A DNA stretch of 64,000 nt, from assembly GCF_031877795.1 (NCBI RefSeq), contig NC_133934.1:26973716-27037715 (forward strand), given 5' to 3'. This DNA comes from Strix aluco (Eukaryota > Chordata > Aves > Strigiformes > Strigidae). Shown here piece by piece: positions 38,198-50,876 of this stretch (positions within the stretch are counted from its first letter, which is position 1; every line of letters starts with the position of its first letter). Both the position numbers and the translations under genes were made by a program. The notes under the pieces are model-generated. The model saw only the letters and a list, made by a program, of their open reading frames with translations. It searched no databases and was not told the DNA's origin.

Positions 38198-38860
38198 CTG
38201 CGAGAGAGGAGATGCATGGGGCGTGAGCACAGGGGCATGGAAGGAGCAGTGAAAATCAGACCTAGTTGGAGGCGGGGGCACGAGAGAGCAGAGCCCGGTC
38301 AGCTGTATGCCATACCTGGGGAGCAAGCTTTAATTCCCCAGGGGACCCTTTTCATGCCTTTAAGGCTGTTGGTGAGGGGACTTGCTGTAAGTGCCTGTGT
38401 ACAGTTACACAGGCAGTCATTGCTGAAGCAACCTGAAAGTGCCTTTGAGATACTACTGGATTTTTTTTATAGTGATTGCAGCAGTCAAATGTTCCTGGTT
38501 TTGGTTTTTTTCTTTCTTTTTTAATCTACCAGTATAAAATTCTAGTGCTACTGAATTTATTTTAGTGCTTCATAAACTTTTTTTTTTCATTCTTTTGCTC
38601 AAGCTTCTGGGTTAAGAACTACCAAAAGGCAACATTTGAATAATTTTGGCCTCATAGAAAAACAGGAAGGGTTGTGACAGACCTTTCTTATTTTCTCACC
38701 TTCTGGTCCCAGGTATAGCTTCAAAGGATGGAAATAAAAAGAACAACTAAGGAATGAATATTATCTTTCCATTCATTTATAACATCACTAGCAAGGCTGT
38801 TTTCCCTGGCTAAAATTATCACAGGGGCCTAGCAAACACCTGGGCTTTACTTTAAAACAG

Positions 38861-38964
38861 CCTGCGTAGGAAGAGGAAGATGAGTTGCTGGGATGGCGAG
38901 GATCTCGGGAGTTGGGATAGAGTCGCTTCAGATGAAGGAGGTCTCAAACAGTGGGTGAGGATCG
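38861..38964 (+). other. Candidate exon, plus strand
   Basis: A 104-nt segment lies between an acceptor-like TTTACTTTAAAACAG and a good donor (GGATCG then GTAAGC). It contains an ATG at 38,880 opening 28 codons that run to the donor (MSCWDGEDLGSWDRV...). It is CpG-richer than its flanks. I recognise no family. It might be a distal first exon of a plus-strand transcript (possibly LIMCH1, 23 kb downstream, or a lncRNA), or chance. Confidence 0.22.
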
Positions 38965-39845
38965 GTAAGCCAGATAGATGGAAGCTTTTGCAATACTAAC
39001 AGTGCAGCTGTTCCAGATGTGTTATGCATTCAGAATAAACGTCACAAGGTATGGAAGTGTGTATGTGCCAAGTCAAAACCATACAGCATAAACCATCAAT
39101 AGAAAACGTGGAAGATATTTTAAAGTTGCATCAGGTTTGTATAACCTCTAAATGCTTTTTATGCATATTTTCCAGCTAGTTTTACCTACTTGCAGGTTTT
39201 TGAATTTTAATCTTTGCCCATTGTTTCACACTTTAGCAAAAGTGTTTTGGACCAAGAGGTGTAAACGTCTGTAGGCTTTTTTAGAGTGCTATGTATCAAA
39301 ACACATTGTTTTTGTGAGAAGATGCTCTCTGATAATTTAGTATTTTCTGTTGGTCACATCCTGTCTGAAGTGAGGCTCATTTTGTTTCTTGTCTCTCCTT
39401 GTTTTCTCCTCTTTGTATTTTTATCTTAAATGTGTAGTTCCATATGGAACTGTTACCTTTCCTTGATTTCCTGTGCATCCTCTGTAATTAAATTAGTTCT
39501 TTTGACACCCTCCATTTCTCATCTAAAGCCCTATGTGTTTTTCCTGAATTCACTCCTTAACTTTCAGGTTCCTGCCATTTTTTGTGCAGCCTTCCAGAGG
39601 TGGACTGTTAACAGTTAATATATAGACTATCCTTGGAAATATTTGAGAAATACTTAATCTCAGGTAGGATTTCAAATTTATCATTTTAGACCTGCACATC
39701 GCTAATTTAGAACTGTATCCCTTTTCTTAAGTTTTCTTCTCTGCTGTGTGGAAAGCTGTAGTTCACCTGTTCTGTAGGTGGCAGCATTGGGAAGCTTTCA
39801 GCAACAAGTCTGGTTCAGGACTTGCCAATGGTAAAACACATCCAG

Positions 39846-39960
39846 GCACAATTTTATTCAAGCGCAGATGTAATGTTAAGTCCACAGGTAGTCCTACCAC
39901 TTTCAGTGGGACCGCTCACGTGCTTAAGCACACTTCTGATTTCAGAGCCAAATATCCAAT
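39846..39960 (+). repeat. Old palindromic amniote MITE-like repeat, copy 1
   Basis: The segment contains TTTCAGTGGGACCGCTCACG followed by TGCTTAAGCAC. This resembles the widespread amniote interspersed repeat with a 'cccattgaagtcaatggga / cacgtgcttaagcac' palindromic core. It is badly diverged and the edges are uncertain. Confidence 0.45.
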
Positions 39961-40564
39961 CCTTAACTTAGTCAAAAGTTAATTTAGGCATGATGTAATG
40001 TCCAAAGCCTCTTACGCATTTCAATAGCCTTTGGCTTAGGTCCATAGCTTGTTTGCAGCTGATACAGCACCACACCACCTCTTTGTCCAGTATATACTGC
40101 TGTACAATATATCTACTACTATCTCTATGCTAAATAGTAAATGCAGGAGTAAGGAAAGACAGAGTGGGAATGACTCCAGCAGCGTTCAGCTTCTGATGCA
40201 CACACTAGTTTATCAATCTATAAATATTTAAGATGCAGAAGTAATTACCTGAAAAAAGGATCTAGACATGCTAGTATCTTTTGCTTTCAATGCAAAGGCA
40301 CTAGGGAGCTCTAGGGGCCAGTCCCACTAGCCTGTGTACTGGGCGTAGGGAGAAAACAAGAGACTGACAGTAAACTTCATAGTCACAGGATCCATCTCCT
40401 GGTACTGCTGACAGCCAAGAAGAGGCTGATGACAGGACTGCAGCTTGGTAAGATTGTGGAGCAAATGGGAGCAAACAAGAACTGGGAAAAATGCAGCCAG
40501 AAGCTGAGTAACAGCATTAAAATTCCTTTGTGACCAAAGGAATTAAAATATCACTTGCGTTTTG

Positions 40565-41390
40565 TCATTTTTAAATTCTTGCACAGAGTGATAGTAAGTT
40601 ACAGGGAGTGGCTGACATTCCAAATGCTTCAACTCAAGGGACCTCCATAGATGAGAGGATGGGGCTAGAAGAAACCTCACAGAATTCAACACAGCAAGGT
40701 GCAGAGCTTGGCACCTGGCTGGAGCCATTGCATGTCTCTGCACAGGCTGGGAGGTGATAGGCCGAGTTGCAGCCCTGCTTGACAGGCCCTGGGGGTTATG
40801 ACAGGTGCCAAATTGAATATAAGCCCACATGTTGTGTGCTCTGCTTGTAAGGCAAATTGCATACTTATGTGGGGAGTTATAGTGGAAGGAGCAAGGCCAG
40901 CAGATGGAGGGAAGTTATTATCCATCTCTACTTGGCACTGGTGAGGCTGCACCTGGAATAGCATGTTCAGTTCTGGGGTCCTCCCTGAGTCCAAGAAAGA
41001 CGTGGAGGAATCTGGAGAGCGTCTAGCAGAAGGCTGCTGAGGCAGCCAGAGGCATGGAGCATGTGGCCTACAAGGAGAGGTTGCTGGAACTGGGTGTGTA
41101 TAGTCTGGCATGGAGGAGATTAAGGGAGGATCTAATTGTAGCCTATAACTACTTCAAGGGCAGTTGCAAAGATGACAAGACCTATTTTTTTCTTGATAGT
41201 AGGAGATGGTATATCAAAGAGCAGTAACCACAAATTGCAGCTTGAAAGGTTCAGTTCGGGACATTCGGAAACTGGAAGAGTACTTCACTGGGAAGGTAGT
41301 ACAGTACTGTAACAAGTCATCAGAGATAGGGGGGCATCACCATCCTTGAAAGTTTGCAGGGATTTAATAATCAGCTTTTGTTAAACTGCC
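40565..41390 (+). mobile_element. CR1 LINE fragment, 3' half of ORF2 region
   Basis: About 800 bp align by eye in order with the CR1 3' coding region. 'GGAGTGGCTGACA' and the 'cctggacagg...' type region come first, then CAGGCCCTGGGGGTTATGAC. Next are GGCACTGGTGAGGCTGCACC and then TTCAGTTCTGGGGTCCTCC. 'AGGAGAGGTTGCTGGAACTG' follows, and finally the region that precedes the CR1 3' end. Many indels and stops make it inactive. The minus-strand frames of 95 and 141 codons across it are antisense artefacts. Confidence 0.88.
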
Positions 41391-42355
41391 CCAGGTTATC
41401 TGTTATAGTGTGAAAAATCAGAACAGCGATCAATGTTGCTCCAGCCTTGGGAACTGAGTGCTGTGCTCCTTGACGAGGAGCTGATCATGTGTCTCCTCTC
41501 TGTGCCATGCATGGAGGAGCTGTTCCACTCGGGAAGAGCTGGAGGCTGATGCTTTTCTGCTCTGGCTGGGGTGGAAGGACAAGAACGGCTGCAGGAATAG
41601 CAGCTGATTCATTTAGGAGGAGGCACAGGTTTTGTCACTGGTGGGAGGGTTGTCTTTTCACAAAGAGTTGGGGAAATCAGAGGCCGGGGGAAGATCTGAG
41701 GGAGCTCCTTCATGGTCAATTAATCAGAAACAGAAGTATGGGGAATCCTTCCTGAGGATGCATGTGACATCCCTAAGGGTGACAGGGAACCCTACCGGGA
41801 ATGAGCTGGAGGAAAAAGAACAGAGAATGATAGAGAAAATGGGAAAAGGAGAGAATTCCTTCACATTTTTCAATTGTTGTCTTTCCAGCAATACTGTGAA
41901 CAACATAAGACAGTTTAATCAAGTTTCGCAACCCCCTGAAGAATTGCCATGCATCAGAAATCTAGTTTCAGATGAAGCCCAATGCACAAGCAACAAGTTA
42001 CGCAGAACTGATTTGAAAATTTCTTATGTACTTTTTGCTTAGATGAGTTTCAGATGTGGTTAGCTGATATTGCAAGGCCTGAAGCAAAATATAAAAAGTG
42101 AGGAGATCTGCATGGAGGAACAAGACTGGGCAAAGATATTTCAGTGGATTTAGCATTTCAAGCAGAGTACCATAAAAAACAAGACAGTCAATTCCATTGC
42201 TTAAGAACACTCCATACCATACTGAGCGGTATTATTACTTACAGCACTGTAGCCAGACTGCATTGCATTTTCTTTTCAAATCTTTATACATGTGCATGTT
42301 AACATCTTACCAGAACAGCTTCCACTCTTAACATATGGAGAGTGGGAGAAATGCA

Positions 42356-42465
42356 GTTTTACTATCCCCGCTTTGCAAGTTAGGAACTGAGACATAGATT
42401 CAGTGATTTGCCTAAGGTGATGCTTGAAATTGATGGCAGAGTTGGAATTAAAACTAACTTTATAA
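42356..42465 (+). repeat. MIR-type SINE relic
   Basis: The order matches the conserved 3' half of MIR: CTATCCCCGCTTTGCAAG, then GGAACTGAGACATAGA, then GTGATTTGCCTAAGGTGATG, then GGCAGAGTTGGAATTAAAAC. The MIR consensus at these places reads 'tatccccattttacagatg', 'ggaaactgaggcacagag', 'gtgacttgcccaaggtcac' and 'ggcagagctgggattcgaacc'. It predates the mammal-reptile split. Confidence 0.65.
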
Positions 42466-44188
42466 CTACATGTGGGGGTTTTTTTTGCAGGCAGAGTTTT
42501 ATATTTACTCCACTTTGGCTCTGGGCCTGAGTTAATATACTGTGCCTCTTAGCATGGCTTATTAGCTAAAGCTCTGTGTTAGGCTAACCTCAACTTGATT
42601 GACTTGGAGAATAGTCAGGTGAACTCATGTCTGTCTGCAAAAGAGGGTCTGTATTGACATATAGTTCCCCTGAGTCCCTTTCTAACGCCTGAAGATATTT
42701 TTCCAGTAGGCTTATATTGCATCACCATTCAAGAAATACTACTTTCTCCCTCATTTTCCCCTCCCCATCCCACAAAAATGTTTAGCAACACTGGGAAGCT
42801 GAGGAGTATGCATAAATCTAAATTGCAGATGATTACAGAAAAAAGAGTGGCTGCAGTATTCAGGCTTTCTGACACACAGAAGAGTCAGGTGGCAAAGTTG
42901 TGTCCATGTTCTTGGTGGCTTTATGGAATGGTTTGAAGAAGTATTTGTGAAGGAACAAGGTTGTTCAGAAAATAATATCATTACTTGGCTACCTTGATAC
43001 TTTCTTTGACTTTACCAACCATTCCTTCTCCTTTCACTGAACAATGGACCTGAAGGTCAAGTTGTGTCAATAAGCAATGTAGTTGTCAAGATCAATTCTT
43101 ACTGAACAAAGCAAGAGAAAGGGTTAGATACTGGGTGGTTAATTTTTCCCTACTTCAGAAAGCAGCTATTAGAGATTTCTGATGCAGCCCAATGCTATTA
43201 TAAGGAGGTGGACACGATCTCCTTTAAATACGAGACAGTTTCAGATTTGTTTTTCAATTTTCATGACCCTCTGACAACAAGTCATAAAGTAACCCCTGCT
43301 GCGTTTTGAGAAATGATTGACACAGGCAGCAGTGGTGACAAACTTTCCTGTAAAACATTACGTAAACCTTTTATAAAATACAGCAAAGTCCTCTGTTTGG
43401 TTTGAATGAGTGTGATGCATGCTCATGGCTGTGGACCAGGCTATGAGGGTTTAGGAAAGTTGTTGCTCTTTGGGAAAGTGCAGTGTTTCGGGGCAATGAG
43501 AAACTGCTGGTGAAGCAGCCAGGGATCTTGCACAACATGTTTTACAAAAGTTGCTTCATTTCTACTGCCCTGTATACCGCAGCTGCTGCAGGGATACATG
43601 TCAGTCAGATGATGGACTTTAAGCCTTTGCTTAGCTGCAGTTTGGATGTGTATAGCTCACGGCTGCAACTCCTGGGGCTTGCAATAGGAGAGACTCACAG
43701 GAGAACCTGCGACGGCTGCCTGTGTTTCCTGCAGGGAATATGCTCACTAATGTTGTGAGCCGAGAACGACAGAGCCATTGACAGACTGAAAAAACATAGT
43801 AACAAATTAGCTTAAAATCTCTTTGATTTTCAAAACTTGAGATATTTCTCCCACCAGCAGCAAACAATACGCAGGTGTTTGGGGTTTTTTTATCCTATAG
43901 GCTTAGCTGGCATTTTTGAAAGGAGAATCCACAAGCGCACTTGGGCCCCTGCAATGAATAGGACAGAAATGCTTCTCAAAAAATTGAAACATTAGCTCCA
44001 CAGCAGCATTATTTTTGTTACTGACGTTCATTTGATATATGAATGTCAGGAAATGTCATTTTATCATTTTGGCAGTAGACTCCATTAGATGCAGTGGGAC
44101 AGGGAAAAGTTCTGTGCTCAAATACTGTAGTTAAATTCGGCTCCTAGGCTGCAACGGGAGAACTTATTTTTAATTACTATGTACTGCT

Positions 44189-44320
44189 TGGGCTCTGATT
44201 TTGCAAAGCACCTCGAGCACGGTAGTCCATGATTTCAACTGAAGTCAAGCCTTCAGTTAGGCTTGAGCACATGGTTGAAGTTATGTATAAGCTCAAGTGA
44301 TTTCTTAGTCAGGCACTTGA
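44189..44320 (+). repeat. Old palindromic amniote MITE-like repeat, copy 2
   Basis: It begins GGGCTCTGATTTTGCAAAGC and contains TTTCAACTGAAGTCAAGCC and CTTGAGCACATGG. This resembles the same repeat family as at 39.85 kb, whose consensus starts 'ggccctgattctgcaaagcacttaagcac'. The terminal complementarity is weak after long divergence. Confidence 0.45.
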
Positions 44321-47300
44321 TGATATTTCCACATCTGCTTAGATTCAGAGCCTGTTCCCATCATATTAGGAAGGCAAAAATCCATTTGCTTTCAAGCGGA
44401 AGCCCCTCACTTGGTATTTTTCACTCTGAATTGGACAGGGAATTAGCAAACTGCCAATCCTTCTTACAAAATTATACTGATTCTACTACATCAAGCGGGA
44501 CAGCTTTCCTTAGAATGATTAAACTTTTCCAAGATTTCATATCCTCACTCATCAGACTCCATTTACCGCAGGAAATTACACTTAAGCTGTATGAAGACTT
44601 TCCCTGACTAAATCCAATGTTTATAAATTATAACCAGGCAGAAAATGTGAATCTCAACAATGTAACTATAGTCTGAAATGTAAGCGTTCACAAGTTCAAC
44701 TGCTTTCCCAAATACTTTTTACCGCAGCAGTAACATGAGTTTGTATAAAGTACACATTTTTAGCATATTTGCACACTGCAACATAATAGATAACGTTTGT
44801 GTGTATTAGAAACGCGCAGACCTGTGTGGGCTGTCTCTGCCTTCATTCTCAGACAGGAGATTTTTGGCCTTTTCACCAGGCAGTGACCACCAACAGAGCA
44901 ACTTCCCTCTGTTTGGGTTTTTTTTTTCATAAGAATGCTGCTGGAAAGCTTCTTAAGACATAAGCTCTAGAAAGCTTCTTAGGAAATAAACCAATAACAA
45001 GTTGGATATGGTTTATCCAGTCCCACGTTATTCTTCATGTTTATGGAAAGATCTCAATATTTTTCCTTCCAGTACTCCAGCAGTCAGGCCAGGGTATACT
45101 TCTTATTATATCCATGTAATAACTTCATACATACAATATGGACCAGCAGGTGAAGGAAAGACTCTTTCCAGAGAAGAGAGCAGATCTAGTGGCAATGAGG
45201 GCCAGAACCAGTTACACAGTTTATCCTTAGGTTTTCTTGCACTGTTCTAAACAAATCACTGGATGCAGATACGTTATTTTCTCTTATGTATGTAACCTTA
45301 TCCACGTGGTTTAAAATATACAACATACAACATGGATTATCATGATATACAGAATTATTTGAAAAACTTTAGGGCTAAATAAGAAATCATAAAACCTAAA
45401 TGCAATCAATACATCCTGCATGGTACTTCTTTAAAATGCTTGAGATAGAGCTGCTGCTCATAAGCATATTCGTGTGTAAGAGGGAAATGATTAGGAACAA
45501 AAAGAAGATTGGTTACTGCATTGAATTTAGAGAAAGTTTATCATACACTGTCTACTGGAATAGTTTGGGTTTTAAATTCTAGGTTTTACATTTCTACGAT
45601 TTAAATTAGACTCTAAACTTGGTGCAGAGAGACTGGCCTTGACTATATTTTTTGAGCTACTCTTCTTTATGGATGATTCCAGGCAACTCCTCCAGGTATT
45701 CCCCTACAACACTGCCAAAGTCACTTAATAAAATCAACAGCAGTGAATGTATGGGATGGGGAGCATGAATTAGGGAACTTCAACACTGGGTTAATGCTTG
45801 GCCCCAGCAAAGTGAATGGCCATCCCCTCGGGGTGAGGACTTCACCCCTTGACTCTACACAGAACCTAAACCAGTTAAACCAGGCATGACACTCAGGTTT
45901 ATTGTCCATTTAGGACCAGCTTTAAAAAGGAAAATAGCTCCACTGTGCACCAACAAATTCAGCTTAATTGAAAATGTTAGCACCCATGAGAATTCTGGCC
46001 CATGACCTAGATAATACAGAAGCAAACCATTGTGTGACTGCATCTCTTTAGTGAAAATAGTACCACAGTCAGCAGTCTGCAAAAATACTCATTTTCAAAG
46101 CAAGCTTTCAGTGAAGCTTTCAGAATGACTTCTGTTTCAGGAGGGAAATACAGATGCAGAAACTAGAAAGGGCTTTCAACACCTGCTTGTTTATTTATTT
46201 ATATTCATTCTTATCTGGGGCAAAATAAATGTTTGTGCACATTTTATTTCCAAATAAAGCATGAACAGTGAAATCCATAACAAAACAAAAGGGTACACAG
46301 TGGTACCCTTAAAAATCTGTCCAGCGTATACAAGAGAACTAGCTGGAGGAAACCTCTGCAAATACTAACATGCATATACTTTGCTGTGAAAAGAAAGAAA
46401 ACACCCATAATGTAGGAAAGTGCTCTGAAACTCATGTCATTTCTTGTAGGGAATTATAGTTGACCTTTTTGCATGGAAGAAGGAAAGAACACCAGAAATT
46501 ATTGAAATGGACTACTGGAAAAGGCTTCCCAAACTGCAGCCAGCGAATGCTTATGATATTCAGATATACAACTGCTGCCCACAGTACAGAAGGACAGGCC
46601 TCTCATTTCATGGTTCATTTAAAACTAATAGCTGATCTGAAAAATGTTCACAGTCTGAAATAGACTTTTCATATAGAAATGTACTGTATTCTAACACACA
46701 GATTTTGTACTTGAATTGGTAATGAGTTTCACCGATGTCTTGTGGCTCAGATGTGCTTGTTTTAGTACACCTCTAAGTGTGTTAGTCTGGGAAGCCTTCA
46801 GGATGAGAGACAACAGACAGACAGAAGCAACCCAGGTCTACATTCCTTCAAAGCAGCCACACAGCATGAGCTATGCTGGAGTTTAACTGGCATGCAATGA
46901 TGTGGGGATTGTTTTCCAGAATGGTCTTTGTCTTAAGATATCCTTTCTATTCCCACCATGTCTCAAAGGATGACAGCTTCCCTCAATTGTGCAAAGAATA
47001 CCTCTGCCCAAGAGAATCCATGGAGCTCTCATGTCAATGAGAGTTAATGACTCTCATTGTCATGCCCTTATTCTTGTGGAGTATCATCTTACTCTGTGCT
47101 ACTTTCTACAGGCTGGTGGGCATTTAGAAAAAGGACACATTCACTTAGATGACAGGCAAAGGATGGTGCCAGTGTTGAAAGAACTACGGGTCTGTATTTC
47201 TGGAATGGTAACATCTAGACTCTCATCTCAGGTAGTCAGACTTCTGTGATTTAACAATGATTTAGTTACCTCTCTGGATATAAGATCATAAGCATTAGTC

Positions 47301-49230
47301 CTGCTGGAAGACAAATTTTAATTCTCCCTGCTCATTCAAAATATTTCTTCCAAATCTATGTCTAAGGCTTTTGAAATGATAACACAGCATTTTCTGTGAA
47401 TACCAAAAAATGTAAAAAGTAGTTTTCAGTAGTGAAAGACTTTAAATGGTTTCTTTTAAAAATGTCTGTGAATTTTTGTCTGATTTCTTTTGTTTTCATA
47501 TTCTCAGAGTTGTTTTGCTAGGTTTTGAAAGTGGAAGTGTTGAAAATGGAAGCACATTCTGTAGGTAGGCACAAGAAATTCAGCTGCACAATGAAGCTGG
47601 TTTTTTCGATCTTATGTCCTCCAGAATCAGGATCTGAATGAAGCAATTTCGGGCAAGAAGACAGTATAAAAGTAATTGGAGTTAATAATTCCTTTCATTT
47701 AGCTTAAGAACAGTTCATCCAGTTTCTTCAGGGTCATAAAACAACTCCTAAGCCAGCTGAAGTTGGTGGCAAAATGCCCAGTGATAGTACATGGTACCAC
47801 ATTAGATCCTGGGTCTTCTTCTACTCACCTAACCAAAATCTACAGACTTAGAAGAAGCAGGGAGAGAGTTTCCAAACCAAAGCAGTGTGGATGCTTAGTG
47901 ATAAGCCACAGTGCTGTGGCCAACTGGTAGAAAAAAGCAGGAGGGGTGGGTGGTCAGGCTAGGTCACTGGACCCTTACATTAAAAGTCCTGCTCTGCCAC
48001 CAGCTTTCTTGAGCAAACTACATGAGACACAGCCCCACTCCCAGACTCTGTGACTGAGGGAAACCCCAGCCTTCAGCTAGGCAGCATGATGCCTTACAAA
48101 ACTAGTGGGAGGAATGAGGGGTTATGGATGGGGAGCACAGAAACCAACAAGCTGACTGGGGTATTGCTTAAACTAGCTGGTGGGAAATACTGAGTTTAGT
48201 CACAGGTTTACTCTGAAAGGAGTTAAACATGTTGTGATGGCAAGAGGGAGGTGTTTATCCCTGCTTATACTCTTACTGTGAATACTCTTCTAATGTTAGG
48301 TGCCCTTTTGAATGAGAGAAAAAGAAGAGACATGACAGACAACCTGGGCTTATGCCCCTTCTCTGGCTAGGCTTTTTCTTCTGCCAAAACATATGCTGAA
48401 GCCCTCTATGTTTAACTACGTTTAACTACTAAGCTATTTGGCACTTCATGGTGAATGGTTCCCTCTTTCTTCCTGCAGTGGTCCTCCACATCTTAAGCAA
48501 TGAAACAGTCACTGGAATAGGGACTTAAACCTGACTCTTCCACACCAGTTTCTAGCTCCTCATCATGAAGTCAACATCTCAACATCTCTCCTTGGCTTAA
48601 TGTATATCCAGTTTCTTTATGCAAACAGTAATTCAGAAAGCTGTACAACTCACTGTACACTGTAACAGTCTGTCAGTGGTCGCCAGCACCTAGAATACAG
48701 AAACACCAGATGCAGGTACAATAAGGAGCTGAAGGTAGACCCCCCAACCTCCCAGTCAGATTCTTTGCCACTGGGTGATAACTGGACACGCACAATGAGA
48801 ATTGTAAGACTTTGCTCAATTCTGTCTTGTGCAAAGCCTCACCTAAGTACTTTTTCTAGCCTACCCATTTAGCAAGGGGAAGGCTAAGCTTAAGAGTCTC
48901 CTGGCCCTTAACTGAGACCACCAAGCAGCTCTGTGTTACCAGGAGATGGAGGCCCACTAGAAAAAAACAAATGCAAGACTGAAACAACACTGGCAGAAAA
49001 ATATGGTCTGAGGAAACTAGGAGGGAAAACTGAACAAGTTTTCTGAGGATTTCAGTAGTGCCTGAAGATTCAGTGCTCAGAATTTTCTGTTGGATTTAAC
49101 ATTTAGTTCCAGCTGATGGTTAAAGCAGTGACCTGGTTGTTGAAGGTACAAAATAAATTTTTTGAAAGCAATGAGACCTCAGTTTGCAGGCTGGTGTTGT
49201 GTCGTTTCTATAGATGGCACTATAACTTAC

Positions 49231-49362
49231 CAAATGCTTTGCTTCCTCGCCCATAATTTTTCTGATGCGATCAGCATTATGCCATCTCAAAAAGCATATT
49301 GAAGGTAAAAAACCCTCAAAACCAGTAACATCTAGATGCACCTCAAATAACATGTGTGATTT
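49231..49362 (-). other. Candidate coding exon, minus strand (44 codons, phase 0/0)
   Basis: On the minus strand an acceptor (CTCTTGACACCAG) is followed by 132 nt open in phase 0 and a strong donor (CATTTG then GTAAGTTATA). It encodes KSHMLFEVHLDVTGFEGF... ending RIRKIMGEEAKHL. I recognise no domain. It shares strand, phase and splice quality with the segments at 51.79 and 53.65 kb. It could be chance. Confidence 0.25.
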
Positions 49363-50330
49363 CTGGTGTCAAGAGCATTATAGCATTATACAGAATCTGA
49401 TAAAAAAGCAACCTAGTTCAGTATCCAGCTTCTGTGAATGACCAATAGCATGACCTTGGGGCAGAATGTAAGAGGAGACTAAATATATAGTGTTGTGCCC
49501 TTACATGCTGTACCAGCTTACAAGGAGCTGGAGGAGATACAGGCAGATGTGGTATCTTTACATTTAATACCTTGACAGACTTTTCTTCAGTGGATTTCTT
49601 CAATTGCTTTTGCACCCATATAAACTTTAAATATCGACAGCAAACCAGATGGTCCTGGTTGAAACATAACTTCTGACTTTTTTCCAGAGTGAACATAAAT
49701 CCAAATGCATTGTAAGACATTTGAAGTAATTAATGTGCAAATGATTATCATTACGAACAGAAGCTAACTAAAAGCAACTGCTTACACATGACAAGTCATA
49801 CATGGTTTCCTCCATTATCTTTCTCTTTGCACATAACTTCTTCACGATAAGGACTCTTCTGTCTTAACAACGCCATGTATAAATGGCACTGTCAGCATCC
49901 TTAGTGCTCACCGGTAGTTTAGCAAACATTCTCAGTAACACCAGGGCCAATACACTAGTTCGCTTAACTGTTTGTAACAACAGAACATTTCTAAAAATAT
50001 CATTGAATGAAAACACCCTCCGTAAAAAGACTTGTTAGTTCATCAAATTTACAGGAGTATCAACAAATTACCTTGGTTCACCGAGTCAAATCAACAGCCT
50101 GGCTTCTCCTGAGGGCATAAGAGCTCACATTACAGCAAAGTGGGCTTTGTAAGTATTACAGCCAAAGAGCTACTACAGCACCATCAACCATTGCACCCCT
50201 CAAAGCAAAGTAACAAGTAGTTACACACATCCTAGATCCTACACATCTGACACACTAAGAAAAACAGACCATCCCTTTTTAAACTGTAACGAAAGCTAGA
50301 TTTCTACTTAACACAACTGTTTCAGTCATG

Positions 50331-50350
50331 CCCCCCCCCCTCCCCCCCCC
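50331..50350 (+). repeat. C-tract
   Basis: Twenty bases, all C except a single T at 50,341. Potential G-quadruplex on the minus strand. Confidence 0.9.
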
Positions 50351-50812
50351 AGTTTATGTTCTTTCTTCAACCTGTTCTGTTTCCATTCCTGGTGCAACTT
50401 TAGTTGCATATATAATTTTAAGATAAATTGTCATTATATACCTTCTTTTCTGACAGTACACCTGATATTGTCATCCACAACTAGTAACTTGTAAATATCT
50501 ATGAAAAAAATTAATCCCTTTATCTTTCAGAAATTTACAGCAGTATTCTTCAAAAGTAAATACACAGATAGCAGAATGTATACAATAACTGAACCAGATT
50601 TATGATTACAATTATGAAGAAATAGGCCACAGTTTATACCTGATAAGCACAGTGTATTTATTCTGCGGAGAGCAAAAGATTTATTATGTGTTTAAGCATT
50701 CATTTCCTTATTTTTGTGCATGTTTTCTGTAAAGGATGCGTTAACTGTGTTATGATCACTTGAGAACTTAAACAGGTTTGGAAAGTCAGTCCTAAGTTTT
50801 GCAATCACTCAC

Positions 50813-50876
50813 CATGTTATAAACTAAGAATATCTGTTGATGTAAACATCTCCCTCTGTACTTCTGAATGGTGTTT
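50813..50876 (-). other. Candidate short exon, minus strand
   Basis: The best acceptor in this cluster (TGATTTCTTCTTACAG) precedes 64 nt and a good donor (ACATG then GTGAGTG). Joined in phase 0 to the 51.79-kb segment it would read KHHSEVQREMFTSTDILSL and stop. In the open frame it reads NTIQKYRGRCLHQQIFLVYNM with an IQ-motif-like start, which needs a different upstream phase. AATAAA occurs on this strand about 150 bp downstream. The role is unresolved. Confidence 0.25.

Larger units (their letters stand above)
37171..49230. other. UCHL1-LIMCH1 intergenic DNA, left part
   Basis: No recognisable protein family occurs here. It contains two exon-like segments (38.06-38.20 kb minus, 38.86-38.96 kb plus), a long CR1 fragment (40.57-41.39 kb), a MIR relic (42.36 kb) and two copies of an old palindromic amniote repeat (39.85 and 44.19 kb). 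I see nothing I can name in 44.4-49.1 kb. A short direct repeat of about 10 nt (GTTTAACTAC) occurs near 48,410. Confidence 0.65.

Noticed and set aside
40543-41111. Minus-strand frames of 95 and 141 codons
   Set aside because: They are antisense to a CR1 fragment that matches well on the plus strand.
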